Source of the DNA: Saccharomycopsis malanga
Lineage: Eukaryota > Ascomycota > Saccharomycetes > Ascoideales > Saccharomycopsidaceae
Assembly (NCBI GenBank): GCA_004014935.1
Contig: CP025324.1
Span: 620,001 to 684,000 of the forward strand
DNA: 64,000 bases
Direction: 5' to 3'
Shown here: positions 53,797 through 63,882 of the stretch, in pieces
Position numbering within the stretch: the stretch's first letter is position 1
Layout: every line of letters begins with the position of its first letter
The notes under the pieces: model-generated
What the model saw: only the letters and a program-made list of their open reading frames with translations
Told to the model about the DNA's origin: nothing
Databases searched by the model: none
Translations under genes and position numbers: made by a program

Positions 53797-53800
53797 ATGA
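53777..53800 (+). promoter_or_regulatory. Seven-codon upstream ORF overlapping the DAD3 start
   Basis: ATG TGC TAC AAT ATC AAC CAA TGA. The TGA shares three bases with the DAD3 ATG (ATGA), in a different frame. It could favour reinitiation or dampen DAD3 translation if included in the mRNA. Confidence 0.45.
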
Positions 53801-54204
53801 ACAATAGCAGAGCAGGCCAGATGGACGAGTCCATAGATAAAACGCAGGTAACAGATACAGAATATGAGATTCTCACTCAGTATCATCTTTGCTTACAGCA
53901 GTTGAAGCGTATCAATGCCAAACTAGAGTCGCTAAATCGGACACCAACGCCCCAGCTAATAGAGAATCTTCGGTTTTTGGAGAACAAAATTGGGCTATTG
54001 TTCACTTTGATCAAGAGCTCTGCATTCAGCTTTATAGTGAAGCACCAACAGGATATAAGTTATGATGGCTACGACGATGATGGGAACAATAATGGTGCAG
54101 GCAGCAGCGCTGATTCCAGATCAAACAATAAAAACACTATGGTAAACGGTATTTTACAGTCCCAGGATGGGACTGTTAATGTGACATTAGACTCTACAAT
54201 GTAG
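53797..54204 (+). CDS. DAD3: DASH/Dam1 complex subunit Dad3
   Basis: 135 aa from the ATG at 53797. The core (DTEYEILTQYHLCLQQLKRI, then PQLIENLRFLENKIGLLFTLIKSSAFSFIV) aligns with S. cerevisiae Dad3 (94 aa; [29 protein letters not shown]). Dad3 is one of ten small subunits of the outer-kinetochore ring that couples chromosomes to microtubules. A low-complexity Asp/Asn/Gly-rich tail adds about 45 residues. A second in-frame ATG at 53839 (MDESIDK) is a possible alternative start. The short upstream ORF is described separately. Confidence 0.82.
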   Translation: MNNSRAGQMDESIDKTQVTDTEYEILTQYHLCLQQLKRINAKLESLNRTPTPQLIENLRFLENKIGLLFTLIKSSAFSFIVKHQQDISYDGYDDDGNNNGAGSSADSRSNNKNTMVNGILQSQDGTVNVTLDSTM

Positions 54205-55480
54205 CAGCGTCAGCATAGGTTTGTGCATTGTAAAGTATTTTAAATTTTTTTTTTTTTTTTGTATAGCGATTTTTTTTTCTGCTTTTAATGTTTTCACTTT
54301 TGAGATATTTGCTTAATTTGGTTTGGGTTTACTTTATATTTTACTATGAAATGCTTTAGTTTTAATACGTTTTGCAATGAGAATTCGGCTGATTGTATAG
54401 CTATGAGATAATACGTTTCTTATACAATCAAGGAATAGAAAGGCAGGATAAATTAGCCAGCCAATTCAGCAATGTTATAATGTTGCTAATAGAGTTCATG
54501 GTTAAGCTATTAGTATACACGGACTCGTTTATATTAGTGATAACGGCGTTGTTTGCTTTATAATTCCGTTTCGAATAAAGAAAATCGTTATATATGATGT
54601 TCACGTCAAAATTTACTAACTGTAATCTTACATTCAGCGCAATGTATACCGATTTTGTATATAAGCAGTGAACAATGTGTTTCGGTGGACTTGAAAATGA
54701 ATATAAACTACTAATTTAGTGTTTAGGAATAAACTACAATCCAAGTGATTTGGAAGGTAATCGGAAGAAGAGCAATACTGAGAACTAAAAAGCGTCTTTT
54801 ATTTCCCATATTCTATCTAGATTGCTGTACAAATGAATGTGAAAACGCAGGTTAGCCCGCTGACATAGATATACAGTGATTACTACCCATTTTATCCTAT
54901 ATTTGAGTAGTGAATAATTAATAAGGGTTTGTACGGAATATGTTAGCTCTTCCGGTCGGGTTTTACCATTTCTCCATTCAACGCATATATATATAGTACT
55001 CACCTGTACTAGAAGCATATAGATGTTACTACCAATGGTACTTTACCCAACTGAAAACAATATAATTAAATATTACAACGGGCCACTGGGCAGGATGGCT
55101 CAGTGGTTAGTGCTTATAGCGCGTATATACGAAACTGCTATTTTTTGGGCTCGAAATATAAGATATTATTATTATTATTACTATTTATGTTACAACGTCC
55201 GTATCGAGCGCACTACTTGTATCAACTTTATGACAAAAATACAGACGTATTAATATTATGTTTATTGAAAAAGCTAACTATGCCAAAGCACAAACGATAT
55301 TAATGAGACCTTGTTAGGTGGCTATAGATGGGTAGTATAAAATGTGAAAAAAGGGTGAAAAAAAGGGGATAAACAACAAGAATATGTAATGCGTGTTTCT
55401 GGAAAGAAATTTATATAACTTTTAACATCTTCAGCATTTGATCAACAAATGTGCAAGACATGAGGTCTCGAAAAACCAAA
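54205..55480. other. Intergenic between convergent DAD3 and the ABCC transporter, with SINE-like copy 1f
   Basis: 1.28 kb. It has a T-run at about 54246-54260, the short family 1 element at 55081-55190 with its duplications, and a possible very old family 1 trace at about 54955-55025. I see no gene. Confidence 0.5.
55073..55198 (+). repeat. Family 1 SINE-like element, internally deleted, with 8-bp target-site duplication (1f)
   Basis: The element at 55081-55190 (110 bp) is flanked by identical TTACAACG at 55073-55080 and 55191-55198. It keeps the head GGCCACTGGGCAGGATGGC with box A TGGCTCAGTGG (55096-55106). It then jumps from GGTTAGTG straight to CTTATAGCGCGTATATACG, so about 85 bp of the 1d sequence is missing. 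It ends GGGCTCGAAATATAAGATATT followed by an ATT-repeat tail. Confidence 0.85.
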
Positions 55481-58400
55481 TCACTTCATTGCTTCGAAAG
55501 ATTCCTTGGCCAATGAGACCAAGGTGTCGAGTTCACCAGAGTTTTTACACATACCGTAGAAGATGCTGTCGGTGTTGGAGATTAATTTGTAAGGCTCAGC
55601 GTATTCCACGACCTCACCAGCGTCCATGACCAAGATTTTATCGTAATCGATGATGGATCTCAATCTATGGGCGATGGTTAAGATGGTACTGCCACTGAAT
55701 TCGCTTCTGATAGTTTGTTGAATTTTGGCATCGGAGTTGTAATCAATGGAAGCAGTGGCTTCATCTAACAAAATGACCTTTGGAGCTCTAAGCAAGGATC
55801 TAGCCAAACACATCAATTGTCTTTGACCTTGAGACAAGTTTTTGCCACCTTCTTCAACAGCACTATTCAAATCCAAGAATTTGTTCTTATTTTCTTCGGA
55901 AGAGCTTGTGGAAACTGATGATTCTGCAATGGTATGCAAAGCGTTGAATTCATCAGCACTAATCAAGTTGACTCGTTTCAAAGCTTCGAAGATCTCCTCA
56001 TCGTTTTTGTCATCAAATGGATCAAGATTCGATCTGATGGTACCGGTGAACAAGGTAGGATCTTGTGGAATGATAGTGATGGCTTGACGCAAATTGTCCA
56101 AACCAATGGATGTGATATCAACGCCATCGATCTTAATATAACCTGTTTCTGGATCCAAGAATCTGAACAAAGCAGTGATGATGGTAGATTTACCAGCACC
56201 GGTTCTGCCTACAATACCAACCTTGGAAGTGCTTTCTACATTGAAGGACACATTCTTAATAACCTGAGGCAAGTCTGGGGCATAACGCAACGAGAGATTC
56301 TTGACCTCAATCTCACCTTTGTCTGGCCAAGAGGCAGGAGGTTGGGTTTCTGGAATAGATTGTGGAGGTTCTTGCTCAATAGACAAGTATTCTTGTAATC
56401 TTTCAACAGAATTCATGGTCATTTCCACTTCAGCATAAAGTCTGACGATCCAAAGAGCACTTTCGGTGAACGAAATAGCATAGGACAACGACAACCCGGC
56501 CAAACCAGCATCAATGTATTTCACACTCAAGATGACAAATGCACCAGCAAAGAAACTGACAAAGGAACCAGCAGTATCAACTCTGAGATGCAACCATCTG
56601 TTGGCCACCCACAAGTAGAAGAACGGTCTATTGTTGTTGTCGATCTTGTCCAAGTTCTGGCGCATGAACCGGTGTTCATCTCCATAAGCTCTGATGGTGG
56701 TAACACCTATCAAAGTTTCCGAAAAGTGCTGGTGGATTGGGGATCTACTGATGGATTCGTACCGTTTCAATTCTCTGGACAAAGTCAAGTAGAAGATAGC
56801 AATAAGATAGAAAATACCCATGATGAAAATAGCAAAGATAAAGAAGGCAGGGGTGATGGAAATGATCAATACAAGAGTGGAAGCAGTGATAATCAACGAA
56901 ATAAATGATCCTTGAGCCATTGGAGCCAACTGCTGATCAATAGATTCAATATCACGCGAAAACCGGTTCATGATACGACCAATAGGTGTGGCATCGAAGA
57001 ATCTCAATTTCGCCCTGAAAACCTTGTCCAACAACTCTACAAAGATGCTGTTGGATGCCTTAATACCTTGGATAAAGACCATGTAATCCCGGATACAGCA
57101 GACAAAGGCAAAGATAAATCCAATGGTAGTGTAGACACCCATATAATACCATGTGTCATGTACAGCCTTGTCTCCCAAAACCTGTGCCATTGGAGATTTC
57201 CACAACTTTTCGTTACTTATAAAATTGGCTCCTACAGATCCTTGTTCAAAAGCTTTCTGGTATCCAAACATGTTAAACGAAATGTGGCCTGTTTCGGAAT
57301 CGTACGCCCATCTTCTCAACCACCACGACTGGCCAATATTGATGAGTTGTGACCCAACAAACAAAGCCAACAAGATGGCCCACGGCAACCATCCACCGTA
57401 CCGTTTGGCATAGAACAAATACACTTCTTTTCCAACCACACCTTCAGCCTTGGCTTCTTCTTTTATCAAATTGTGCTGTGGTTCTGAACTCTGAGCAGGA
57501 ACACCATTTCCACCGGCGGTGCTGACCTTGGAAACAACACGTTCCAATTGAAGCTCATTTTCCTCTGTGTCCAAGTCAAATGCTAAGGTAGACATCTTAC
57601 GGCCCACTGTAGCAGCAGAACGAGAAGCTCTTCTAGAAGCAACCACGTTAATGGAAACACCCAATTCTTGAGGTTCTTCATGATCTTTAGTTTCTGTTTC
57701 TTGATTCAAAATTGAAGCCTTGATTAACTCGTCATCGCCCAAATGTCCGTCTTGCAATAATTGAGCAGGAGTTCCCTGTGCTTTAACACGACCATTGTCC
57801 AAAAGAACAATCAACTTGGCATTCTTCACAGTCAAAGCTACATTGTGTGAAACCAAAATACAGGTTCTGCCTTTCATCAAAGGACCAGTGATACAGTTTT
57901 CATATATCCATAAAGCAGTGTGAGAATCCACAGCACTCAAACAATCGTCCAACAAAATGTTCTTAGACGATGAATACAACGCTCTGGCCAAAGAAACACG
58001 TTGTTTTTGGCCCCCTGATAACGTAATACCTTTTTCACCGACCTCGGTCTGGTCCCCGTACTCCAAAATCTCGAAATCTCTGGCCAATCCACAGGCTTCA
58101 ACTACAGCGTTGTATCGTCTGGCATTGAATGGCGAAGCAAATAAGATATTGTTTCTAATCGTATCGTTCAATAACCAAGCAGCCTGTGCACAATAGGCAA
58201 CAGAATCAGTTAATCCGGTTTGAGGGTCTGGAATCAATCTACTTCTAGGAACAGCACCAGGCAAAAACACTTTACCGTTGAGTTTCTCCATTTCTCCTAA
58301 AAGAGCCAACAACAATGACGTTTTACCGGCACCTGTGGAACCAATAACCACGTTCAACTGGCCAACCTTGAAATCAATATTCAAATCTCTTAATTTGAAG

Positions 58401-60520
58401 TCGGAATCGGAATTCACATCCCAAGCAAAAGAAGCATTCTGGAAACCAACAGCAGGCGAATTTGCGTCTCTGGTTTCAGACAACTGCTCGTATTTGCTGG
58501 TTTCTGGCTCATCCAAGAAATCGTTCACTCTGTCCAAAGAGACTTTAGATTGAATCACAAACGAAAGCATGTAAGCCAAATCATCCAATGGGATTCTAAG
58601 CAAGTTGAAGAGCGACAAGGATGTAAAAGCAACAGGAGTGGTCAACACATTGCCTTCAATGAAAATGTAACATCCAAAGGACAAAATAGTGACAAAAGTA
58701 GGAATCAAAAAAGACAAGAAATTGCCACCAACAGAAACAAGACATCTGGTTCTCAAAGCACCCAATTCTTCGGCTCTAACCTTCAAAATCTGGTCGTAAA
58801 ACTTGCTTTCCCAAGTGAAAAATTTGATGATTCTGATAGATTGCAACGATTCGTTCAATTTCTGGATTCTTTTGTCAGTGATTCCCAAAATCTTCTTTTG
58901 CAAATCACCAACACGTAAGGAAATTTTGTAATTTACAGGCAATAATGCAATAATGGCAATGGCACCCACAAGAGCACTCCATCCCAACAATTGATAAAGA
59001 AACACAATGGATATAGTGGCTGACAAAGCACCACTTACAAAATAATGTAAATAACCACAAATTTCAGAAACCTTGAAAGCATCCACCGACATCAAATTGA
59101 TAATACCTCCCAAATCTCTGATTTCTTCTTCTTGGTTCTCCTCATCCTTTTCGTTTTCCTTGGTTTCATCTTCCACCTTGGAATTCACTGCCATCTTTCT
59201 TCTGAGACCCTTAGAGTAGATCTCTCCGATAATAATGGCTTTCATTCTGATACAGATTCTTCTGCCAGTGTACAAGGCAACGCCAAAACACAATGTGTTT
59301 ACCAAACGAAGGAAGAACATGAGGAACAAATAGAACCAAGCCAAATTAGTAGGCGTGACTTCAGGGGCTTGCACATATTCCAATATCTTTTTCAAGAAAT
59401 AGGTAGGAGCAAACATCAAGAAGGATTCAAAAATGGTCAAGATGGCTTGAATAGCAAACAATCCTTTGAAAAATTTGAACAATTTCCAAGCAAATCTGGA
59501 GTTTGTTTTGAAGTCTTCAAACTTGCGTAGGATCACATAGGCATAATCGTCGTCTCTCAAACTCCAGATGTCATTCATTTCAATACCACTTTTGAACGAT
59601 TTCATGATCATAGGATCAATCCAGTCATAAATAACAAAACTAAACAAAGAAATGTTTCTTTCAGGCGAAGGAATCAAATCCTTCACCTTGTAAAGTTTGA
59701 CTGGCTTGTCGCCAATCTTGGCAGTCCATGTCAAAAAGAACAAAACAACAATGATCACAGCTTGGGAGTAATAATAATGCTGGGTGTAGGAAGACTCAAA
59801 CTCGTTGATGATGATCGACCGGGTCAAAAGAACATATGGAATGAAAAGAAGCGTATAAGCAGTGGTGGAGTTGGCCCACAAATTTGGTAAATATTTATGA
59901 TAAAACAACCAATTATTGTTGATATTGAACAACCGTAAAATGCCAATTGCTAACAAATACGCCCAAAGAACAAATCTGACAACAACAGAACTACGTGATT
60001 CACTCCATTCCTGAGAAAAGGAAGGAACAATCAAAAGTGCAAGATGGATTCCAAATTGCACTACCAATAAAAGTATTTCCAAAGCAACCTTCAATCTCTC
60101 ATTGAGATTTCTGTAAACAATAATAGACTTGCCATGCGCACTTCCATCCTCATTGATAAACTTCAATGAATGAATGTCAAAATGCTGTTTCTTCAAGATC
60201 TCGCCTATATTCAAAGGAACATCCTTGGAACTCGTGGCTCCATATCCGTCAATAATCGAATCCTCAAGAACATCGTCTTGCTCGTCATAATAATCCACCT
60301 CCTGAGCACCACCTCCCAACAATGGCTGCGTCTCAGAAGGCTTGCTCACATTGGCACTGTTGAACTCCTTCAAATTCACCAAGTAGAAATAAGATAAATA
60401 CACTATCGATAAAGCAACTATAAAAAGCGGCAACCCAGTGTCAAACACCCGGTGTCTGCCACACACACTAAGGTCAAAGGCCACCGGGTCCCATACCTTA
60501 CAATGGTCTTCAAAGGGCAT
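55481..60520 (-). CDS. Vacuolar ABCC-type transporter (YBT1/MLT1-like)
   Basis: 1679 aa, full-length ABCC (MRP) architecture: an N-terminal TMD0, then TMD1-NBD1-TMD2-NBD2. NBD1 has Walker A GSTGAGKTS near 727, LSGGQKQRVSLARALY near 837 and ILLDDCLSAVDSHT. NBD2 has GRTGAGKS near 1438, LSQGQRQLMCLARSLL near 1561 and ILLDEATASID. As usual for ABCC, NBD1 has Asp after Walker B where NBD2 has Glu. A charged insertion (KVEDETKENEKDEENQEEE) interrupts TMD1. The length and the HCKVWDPVAFDLSVCGR start resemble the Ybt1/Bpt1/MLT1 group of vacuolar bile-acid and conjugate pumps. I cannot separate members of that group. Confidence 0.9.
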   Translation of the reverse strand: MPFEDHCKVWDPVAFDLSVCGRHRVFDTGLPLFIVALSIVYLSYFYLVNLKEFNSANVSKPSETQPLLGGGAQEVDYYDEQDDVLEDSIIDGYGATSSKDVPLNIGEILKKQHFDIHSLKFINEDGSAHGKSIIVYRNLNERLKVALEILLLVVQFGIHLALLIVPSFSQEWSESRSSVVVRFVLWAYLLAIGILRLFNINNNWLFYHKYLPNLWANSTTAYTLLFIPYVLLTRSIIINEFESSYTQHYYYSQAVIIVVLFFLTWTAKIGDKPVKLYKVKDLIPSPERNISLFSFVIYDWIDPMIMKSFKSGIEMNDIWSLRDDDYAYVILRKFEDFKTNSRFAWKLFKFFKGLFAIQAILTIFESFLMFAPTYFLKKILEYVQAPEVTPTNLAWFYLFLMFFLRLVNTLCFGVALYTGRRICIRMKAIIIGEIYSKGLRRKMAVNSKVEDETKENEKDEENQEEEIRDLGGIINLMSVDAFKVSEICGYLHYFVSGALSATISIVFLYQLLGWSALVGAIAIIALLPVNYKISLRVGDLQKKILGITDKRIQKLNESLQSIRIIKFFTWESKFYDQILKVRAEELGALRTRCLVSVGGNFLSFLIPTFVTILSFGCYIFIEGNVLTTPVAFTSLSLFNLLRIPLDDLAYMLSFVIQSKVSLDRVNDFLDEPETSKYEQLSETRDANSPAVGFQNASFAWDVNSDSDFKLRDLNIDFKVGQLNVVIGSTGAGKTSLLLALLGEMEKLNGKVFLPGAVPRSRLIPDPQTGLTDSVAYCAQAAWLLNDTIRNNILFASPFNARRYNAVVEACGLARDFEILEYGDQTEVGEKGITLSGGQKQRVSLARALYSSSKNILLDDCLSAVDSHTALWIYENCITGPLMKGRTCILVSHNVALTVKNAKLIVLLDNGRVKAQGTPAQLLQDGHLGDDELIKASILNQETETKDHEEPQELGVSINVVASRRASRSAATVGRKMSTLAFDLDTEENELQLERVVSKVSTAGGNGVPAQSSEPQHNLIKEEAKAEGVVGKEVYLFYAKRYGGWLPWAILLALFVGSQLINIGQSWWLRRWAYDSETGHISFNMFGYQKAFEQGSVGANFISNEKLWKSPMAQVLGDKAVHDTWYYMGVYTTIGFIFAFVCCIRDYMVFIQGIKASNSIFVELLDKVFRAKLRFFDATPIGRIMNRFSRDIESIDQQLAPMAQGSFISLIITASTLVLIISITPAFFIFAIFIMGIFYLIAIFYLTLSRELKRYESISRSPIHQHFSETLIGVTTIRAYGDEHRFMRQNLDKIDNNNRPFFYLWVANRWLHLRVDTAGSFVSFFAGAFVILSVKYIDAGLAGLSLSYAISFTESALWIVRLYAEVEMTMNSVERLQEYLSIEQEPPQSIPETQPPASWPDKGEIEVKNLSLRYAPDLPQVIKNVSFNVESTSKVGIVGRTGAGKSTIITALFRFLDPETGYIKIDGVDITSIGLDNLRQAITIIPQDPTLFTGTIRSNLDPFDDKNDEEIFEALKRVNLISADEFNALHTIAESSVSTSSSEENKNKFLDLNSAVEEGGKNLSQGQRQLMCLARSLLRAPKVILLDEATASIDYNSDAKIQQTIRSEFSGSTILTIAHRLRSIIDYDKILVMDAGEVVEYAEPYKLISNTDSIFYGMCKNSGELDTLVSLAKESFEAMK

Positions 60521-60685
60521 GGTTATTTACTAGCTTTTGCGTTTGCGCCAGAATTGCACTAGAATGAAAAGATAAAAAGACATGGAACTTTCTTTATATG
60601 CCGCTCTTGATGGGGCCCTCACCTCAGCCCTCTGCTTTTTTCGTCTTATTTTTCACTTTTTTTTTTTTTTTCTATGCATGCAGCC

Positions 60686-60719
60686 TAGTGCAGATTAGTG
60701 CAGATCAACGCACTAGTGC
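60686..60719. promoter_or_regulatory. Tandem TAGTGCAGAT plus GCACTAGTGC palindrome upstream of the ABCC gene
   Basis: TAGTGCAGAT occurs twice in direct tandem (60686-60705), followed 4 bp later by the perfect palindrome GCACTAGTGC (60710-60719). The group lies 165-200 bp upstream of the transporter ATG, a usual place for activator sites. The factor is unknown. Confidence 0.4.
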
Positions 60720-60989
60720 CTGCTGGGACCAGCCACAGCACGTGCGCTCGAGGAATAATCGCACTTGTACAGGGTAAAACCAGGTTACAGTGCATTATTT
60801 ATTGGCTGGCTTTGACAATTGTTTGTATGGACTTTTGTCTAAAATACATCATAACGTCCAATTGTCTGATAAGAATTCATCTAATTCGTATCTATGTATC
60901 TTCTTTTAAATATGGTGTGCGCTTAGCAGTTGTGTTCACACGATACCATGTCGTATGGCAACGTAGTTTTATCAGTTTGTAGAAGAGTG

Positions 60990-61285
60990 AAAAAAATCAC
61001 CATTCAGTTGGCTACATTGCATGGAAATCCACCGAATCCTCGCAGCTTGAGAACCAAACAGTTATATCTCTCTTCCAAAGGGTCTGATCCTGACTCAGGC
61101 TAGCTGCCTACATCACTGGGCCTTACTCGGCCGTGGGTCCTCCTACCATACCCTGTGGCTAATGCGAGGCATCCCAAACTTTGTCGTGTGTACATGCACA
61201 TGGCTGGCGCACGATAAGCAGCTGCGGTGCGTATAGCAGATCATTGCCTGATTGGGAATCTTGATTATGCTACTTTAGAAACGGC
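60990..61285. ncRNA. Candidate structured RNA gene (GC-rich island)
   Basis: Within DNA of roughly one-third GC, 61081-61140 is about 62 percent GC and 61141-61260 just over 50 percent. Hairpins include AGGC-TAGCT-GCCT (61097-61109) and GGCC-TTACTC-GGCC with flanking CAC/GTG. There is no open frame. Read on the minus strand, a TATA-like ATATATATTAC lies near 61308 and a T7 run at 60991-60997, the layout of a Pol III transcript of about 290 nt. I could not match it to RNase P, RNase MRP, SRP, U3 or spliceosomal RNAs by eye. Confidence 0.35.
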
Positions 61286-62962
61286 TATTGGCGGCTTTGA
61301 ATAGTAATATATATTACTTGATTGAGTGGTAGCAAGTTGTATGATATCATCATGGCCTATTATAGCTATATGATGCTATACTGGTGTGCTGTTGTATGAG
61401 TGCGTATCAGTAGACCATTATGATCACCCTAATCCATGGTAGCTTATTGCCGTACAGTATCCTTTGTTTTCCCAACGTGTGTGTCAGCCTATGTATCGCC
61501 AAGCAGCATTGAAAGATTAGTGACAACAGGAAGCTAATGTTTGGCTCGCTTATGCGAAAAGTCAGGGCGTTCGTTAACACTACTTTTAGGCTAGTGCTGA
61601 TCTACGGACAGAATGTTTGATAGTGGTCGTATGAATCCAGTAGGAGTTCCAGTAACTTGTAGTATTTTGTATATGTAAATTTGAATTTAATAAAAAGTTT
61701 ACAGCTATAGTCAGATAAAGTTTGCAACAATAGGCATTATATTTAGCCATACACATCGTCGCCGTTTCACTAAGACCTGCCAGGAATAAGCGAGACCAGA
61801 TTGCTCGTCAAGATAGAGAAAGTGGGTCAGTTTCGCTTTTTTTATTTAGTTTGTTCCTCTTTTGAGTCGTGTAAATTCAACTAATGTTTATAGTAACCAG
61901 TAGTATTATGACCAATAGCTAAAAATCCGAGTGTATATTTATTTATTGAACATGACAAACTGCTGAACAAGCCTTTTACTCTTTAAATTGATGATATTAA
62001 ATTGAAAATGTCTAGCCATTACATTGAAAATATTGGTAAAATAATAAACTTTACTCATAAACCACTGTGATGAGACAAAATAATGGTTCACATACACTCC
62101 AATCCCTTTGTTACGTATAGACATTAATGAACATGAACATAGCTACAATTATAGTTGTGATACATGTAATACGTTGCTACCAAGCAGTAGCATAAAACTG
62201 TTTCTAAAAGATTTGATTAAGTGATTGTGAGCGAAAGAATTGGCAGTTTCTGTGCTAAAGAAGTTATCAATTTCCATATTCGACCTCATTCTGCTTTAGG
62301 CTATGAGTATTATAAGGACAGTAAGGGTCATCTGGAGCTTTTTCGTGTATTTTGCTTAAAAACCATGAGAGAGAATTTAAATATTATACAGAGTGAAAAA
62401 AAAAAGATGTCATTCTGACAAAATCAGCAGAATTGCAACACCATTACAACCCAGGCATAACAATAACAGTTTATACACATAATATACTCCATTTTTCTTT
62501 CTAGGTTCTCACAATACTGCTGACTTTCGCTAATATTTATATATATAAACAAAACTCGAACACCTAATTTGAAAAAAAATATGCAGGAAAATGCAAGATG
62601 ATGCGTGATAATGCATTATGTACAGCAGGCGATAATCAGAAACCAGACATTATTAACTTTTGTAGACTGTATATATATTTTAAAAGACGAAGAATATGAA
62701 TAATAATAGAAAAAGCCCTTTTTCTCTCCCCCGATTGCCATAAACAAAAATGAATATTTTCAAAAAAAAGTAAAAGCGTAGATTAGCACCGGCCCCAAGA
62801 CTGTTTACGTCTTTCCTAAGTCCGATTGGCGGGCCTAAGACCATTTCTAGTGTTACGGATGGTGTAGTTGATGTGTGTTTCCTAATAGAAACACGTTACA
62901 TCATTGAGAAATGATATAAACGCCGAAAAAACTCAAAAGAGCCCCTATCTAGACATCAACAG

Positions 62963-63280
62963 TTAACTAGCAGTGTTATTAGTAGAGACTTCGGTATTAT
63001 AATTGCTACTAAGGCTGGCAGTTGAGTTAATTTGGCCAAAGGAGCCATTACCGTAGGAAACCTGTTGGAAACCGCCAATTCCTTCATTTTCTGCAGCTAG
63101 CTCATTGCCGGCGATTAGAGTCACAATATCCAAGCTCTCGTTGAGCTCCTTGATGCTATTGCATTCATCAAAAAAGTAGTTTTGTGTCCGTGAATCAATG
63201 ATTCCTGCCTGAAGATCAACAGCTTCTTCCATTAACTCGTAGGCGGCCTGAATAAGGCCGTAATCAGTTTCGTGTTCCAT
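62963..63280 (-). CDS. Small uncharacterised acidic protein
   Basis: 105 aa, intact, start MEHETDYGLIQAAYELMEEA. Residues 5-65 look helical and acidic (Leu/Ile/Glu/Asp-rich, ELMEEAVDLQAGIIDSR, IKELNESLDIVTLIAGNEL). The last 35 are Gly/Ser/Asn-rich. I do not recognise a family. The composition and the amphipathic N-terminal helix argue for a real gene; the length is the main doubt. It is divergent from RAT1. Confidence 0.6.
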   Translation of the reverse strand: MEHETDYGLIQAAYELMEEAVDLQAGIIDSRTQNYFFDECNSIKELNESLDIVTLIAGNELAAENEGIGGFQQVSYGNGSFGQINSTASLSSNYNTEVSTNNTAS

Positions 63281-63882
63281 AGTAAATTGAGATGACGATT
63301 ATAAAATACAATAAAAGAAAGTCCCAGAAAGACAGAAAAAGGCCTTAGATAGATAGGTAGCGGAGTTAAATGGCTTGAATTATGCTCTAAAGGTCGCGGT
63401 GCAGAGGAAGCTAGACCGGAAAACTAAAGGGATTGCAACTCTCCAACAACTGGGCCAACAATACCAAATCAGTCAATAAACTTTACAATAATTTTGGAAA
63501 TAAAACAAAAACAAACAAGAAAAGAAAAATGCTACAAAGATTGTCACCCACACATTGGCTTGTTTGCAGTAGTCCTCGGACTCCTCAAGCTCTTCTTCAA
63601 CATCTACGATTACTAGGATAATCGCCCCGGAGAGATTATACTACCTACTCCTTCGACTGGTGCCATTACGTAATGCCCCGCGTTTTATTCATTTTTACCT
63701 CCGGGAAAATACCCAATGCGCCGAGACGCACGTATCATATGACGCATGCATACATTTACATAAATTGCGAGCCCCGGCTTTGAAAATTTTCATGCAGAGA
63801 GCATCATCACCAGTATGAGTGTTTATTATGGGTCTAGCGTAGCAATGAGCTTGATCAATAAGACTCACAGGTAATTGCAGCA
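63281..63882. other. Divergent promoter region before RAT1
   Basis: 602 bp between the small acidic gene and RAT1. Short plus- and minus-strand frames here have no domain. I see nothing else. Confidence 0.45.

Larger units (their letters stand above)
60521..62962. other. Long intergenic region: ABCC promoter, GC-rich island, otherwise AT-rich
   Basis: 2.4 kb. The promoter-proximal part has paired TAGTGCAGAT and a GCACTAGTGC palindrome. A GC-rich, hairpin-rich island spans about 61030-61260. The remainder is AT-rich with an ATAATGCATTAT palindrome at 62608-62619. I see no protein gene. Confidence 0.5.

Noticed and set aside
54955-55025. Possible seventh family 1 copy (GGGTTTTACCATTTC...CGCATATATATATAG)
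   Set aside because: Resemblance is limited to the GGGTTTTACC block and an AT-repeat; no tail, head or duplication. Left out as unproven.
61000-61280. Naming the GC-rich island RNase P RNA because of a short ATTCGGTGGA match
   Set aside because: A ten-base match at the wrong relative position is not enough; the conserved P4-forming regions were not found.
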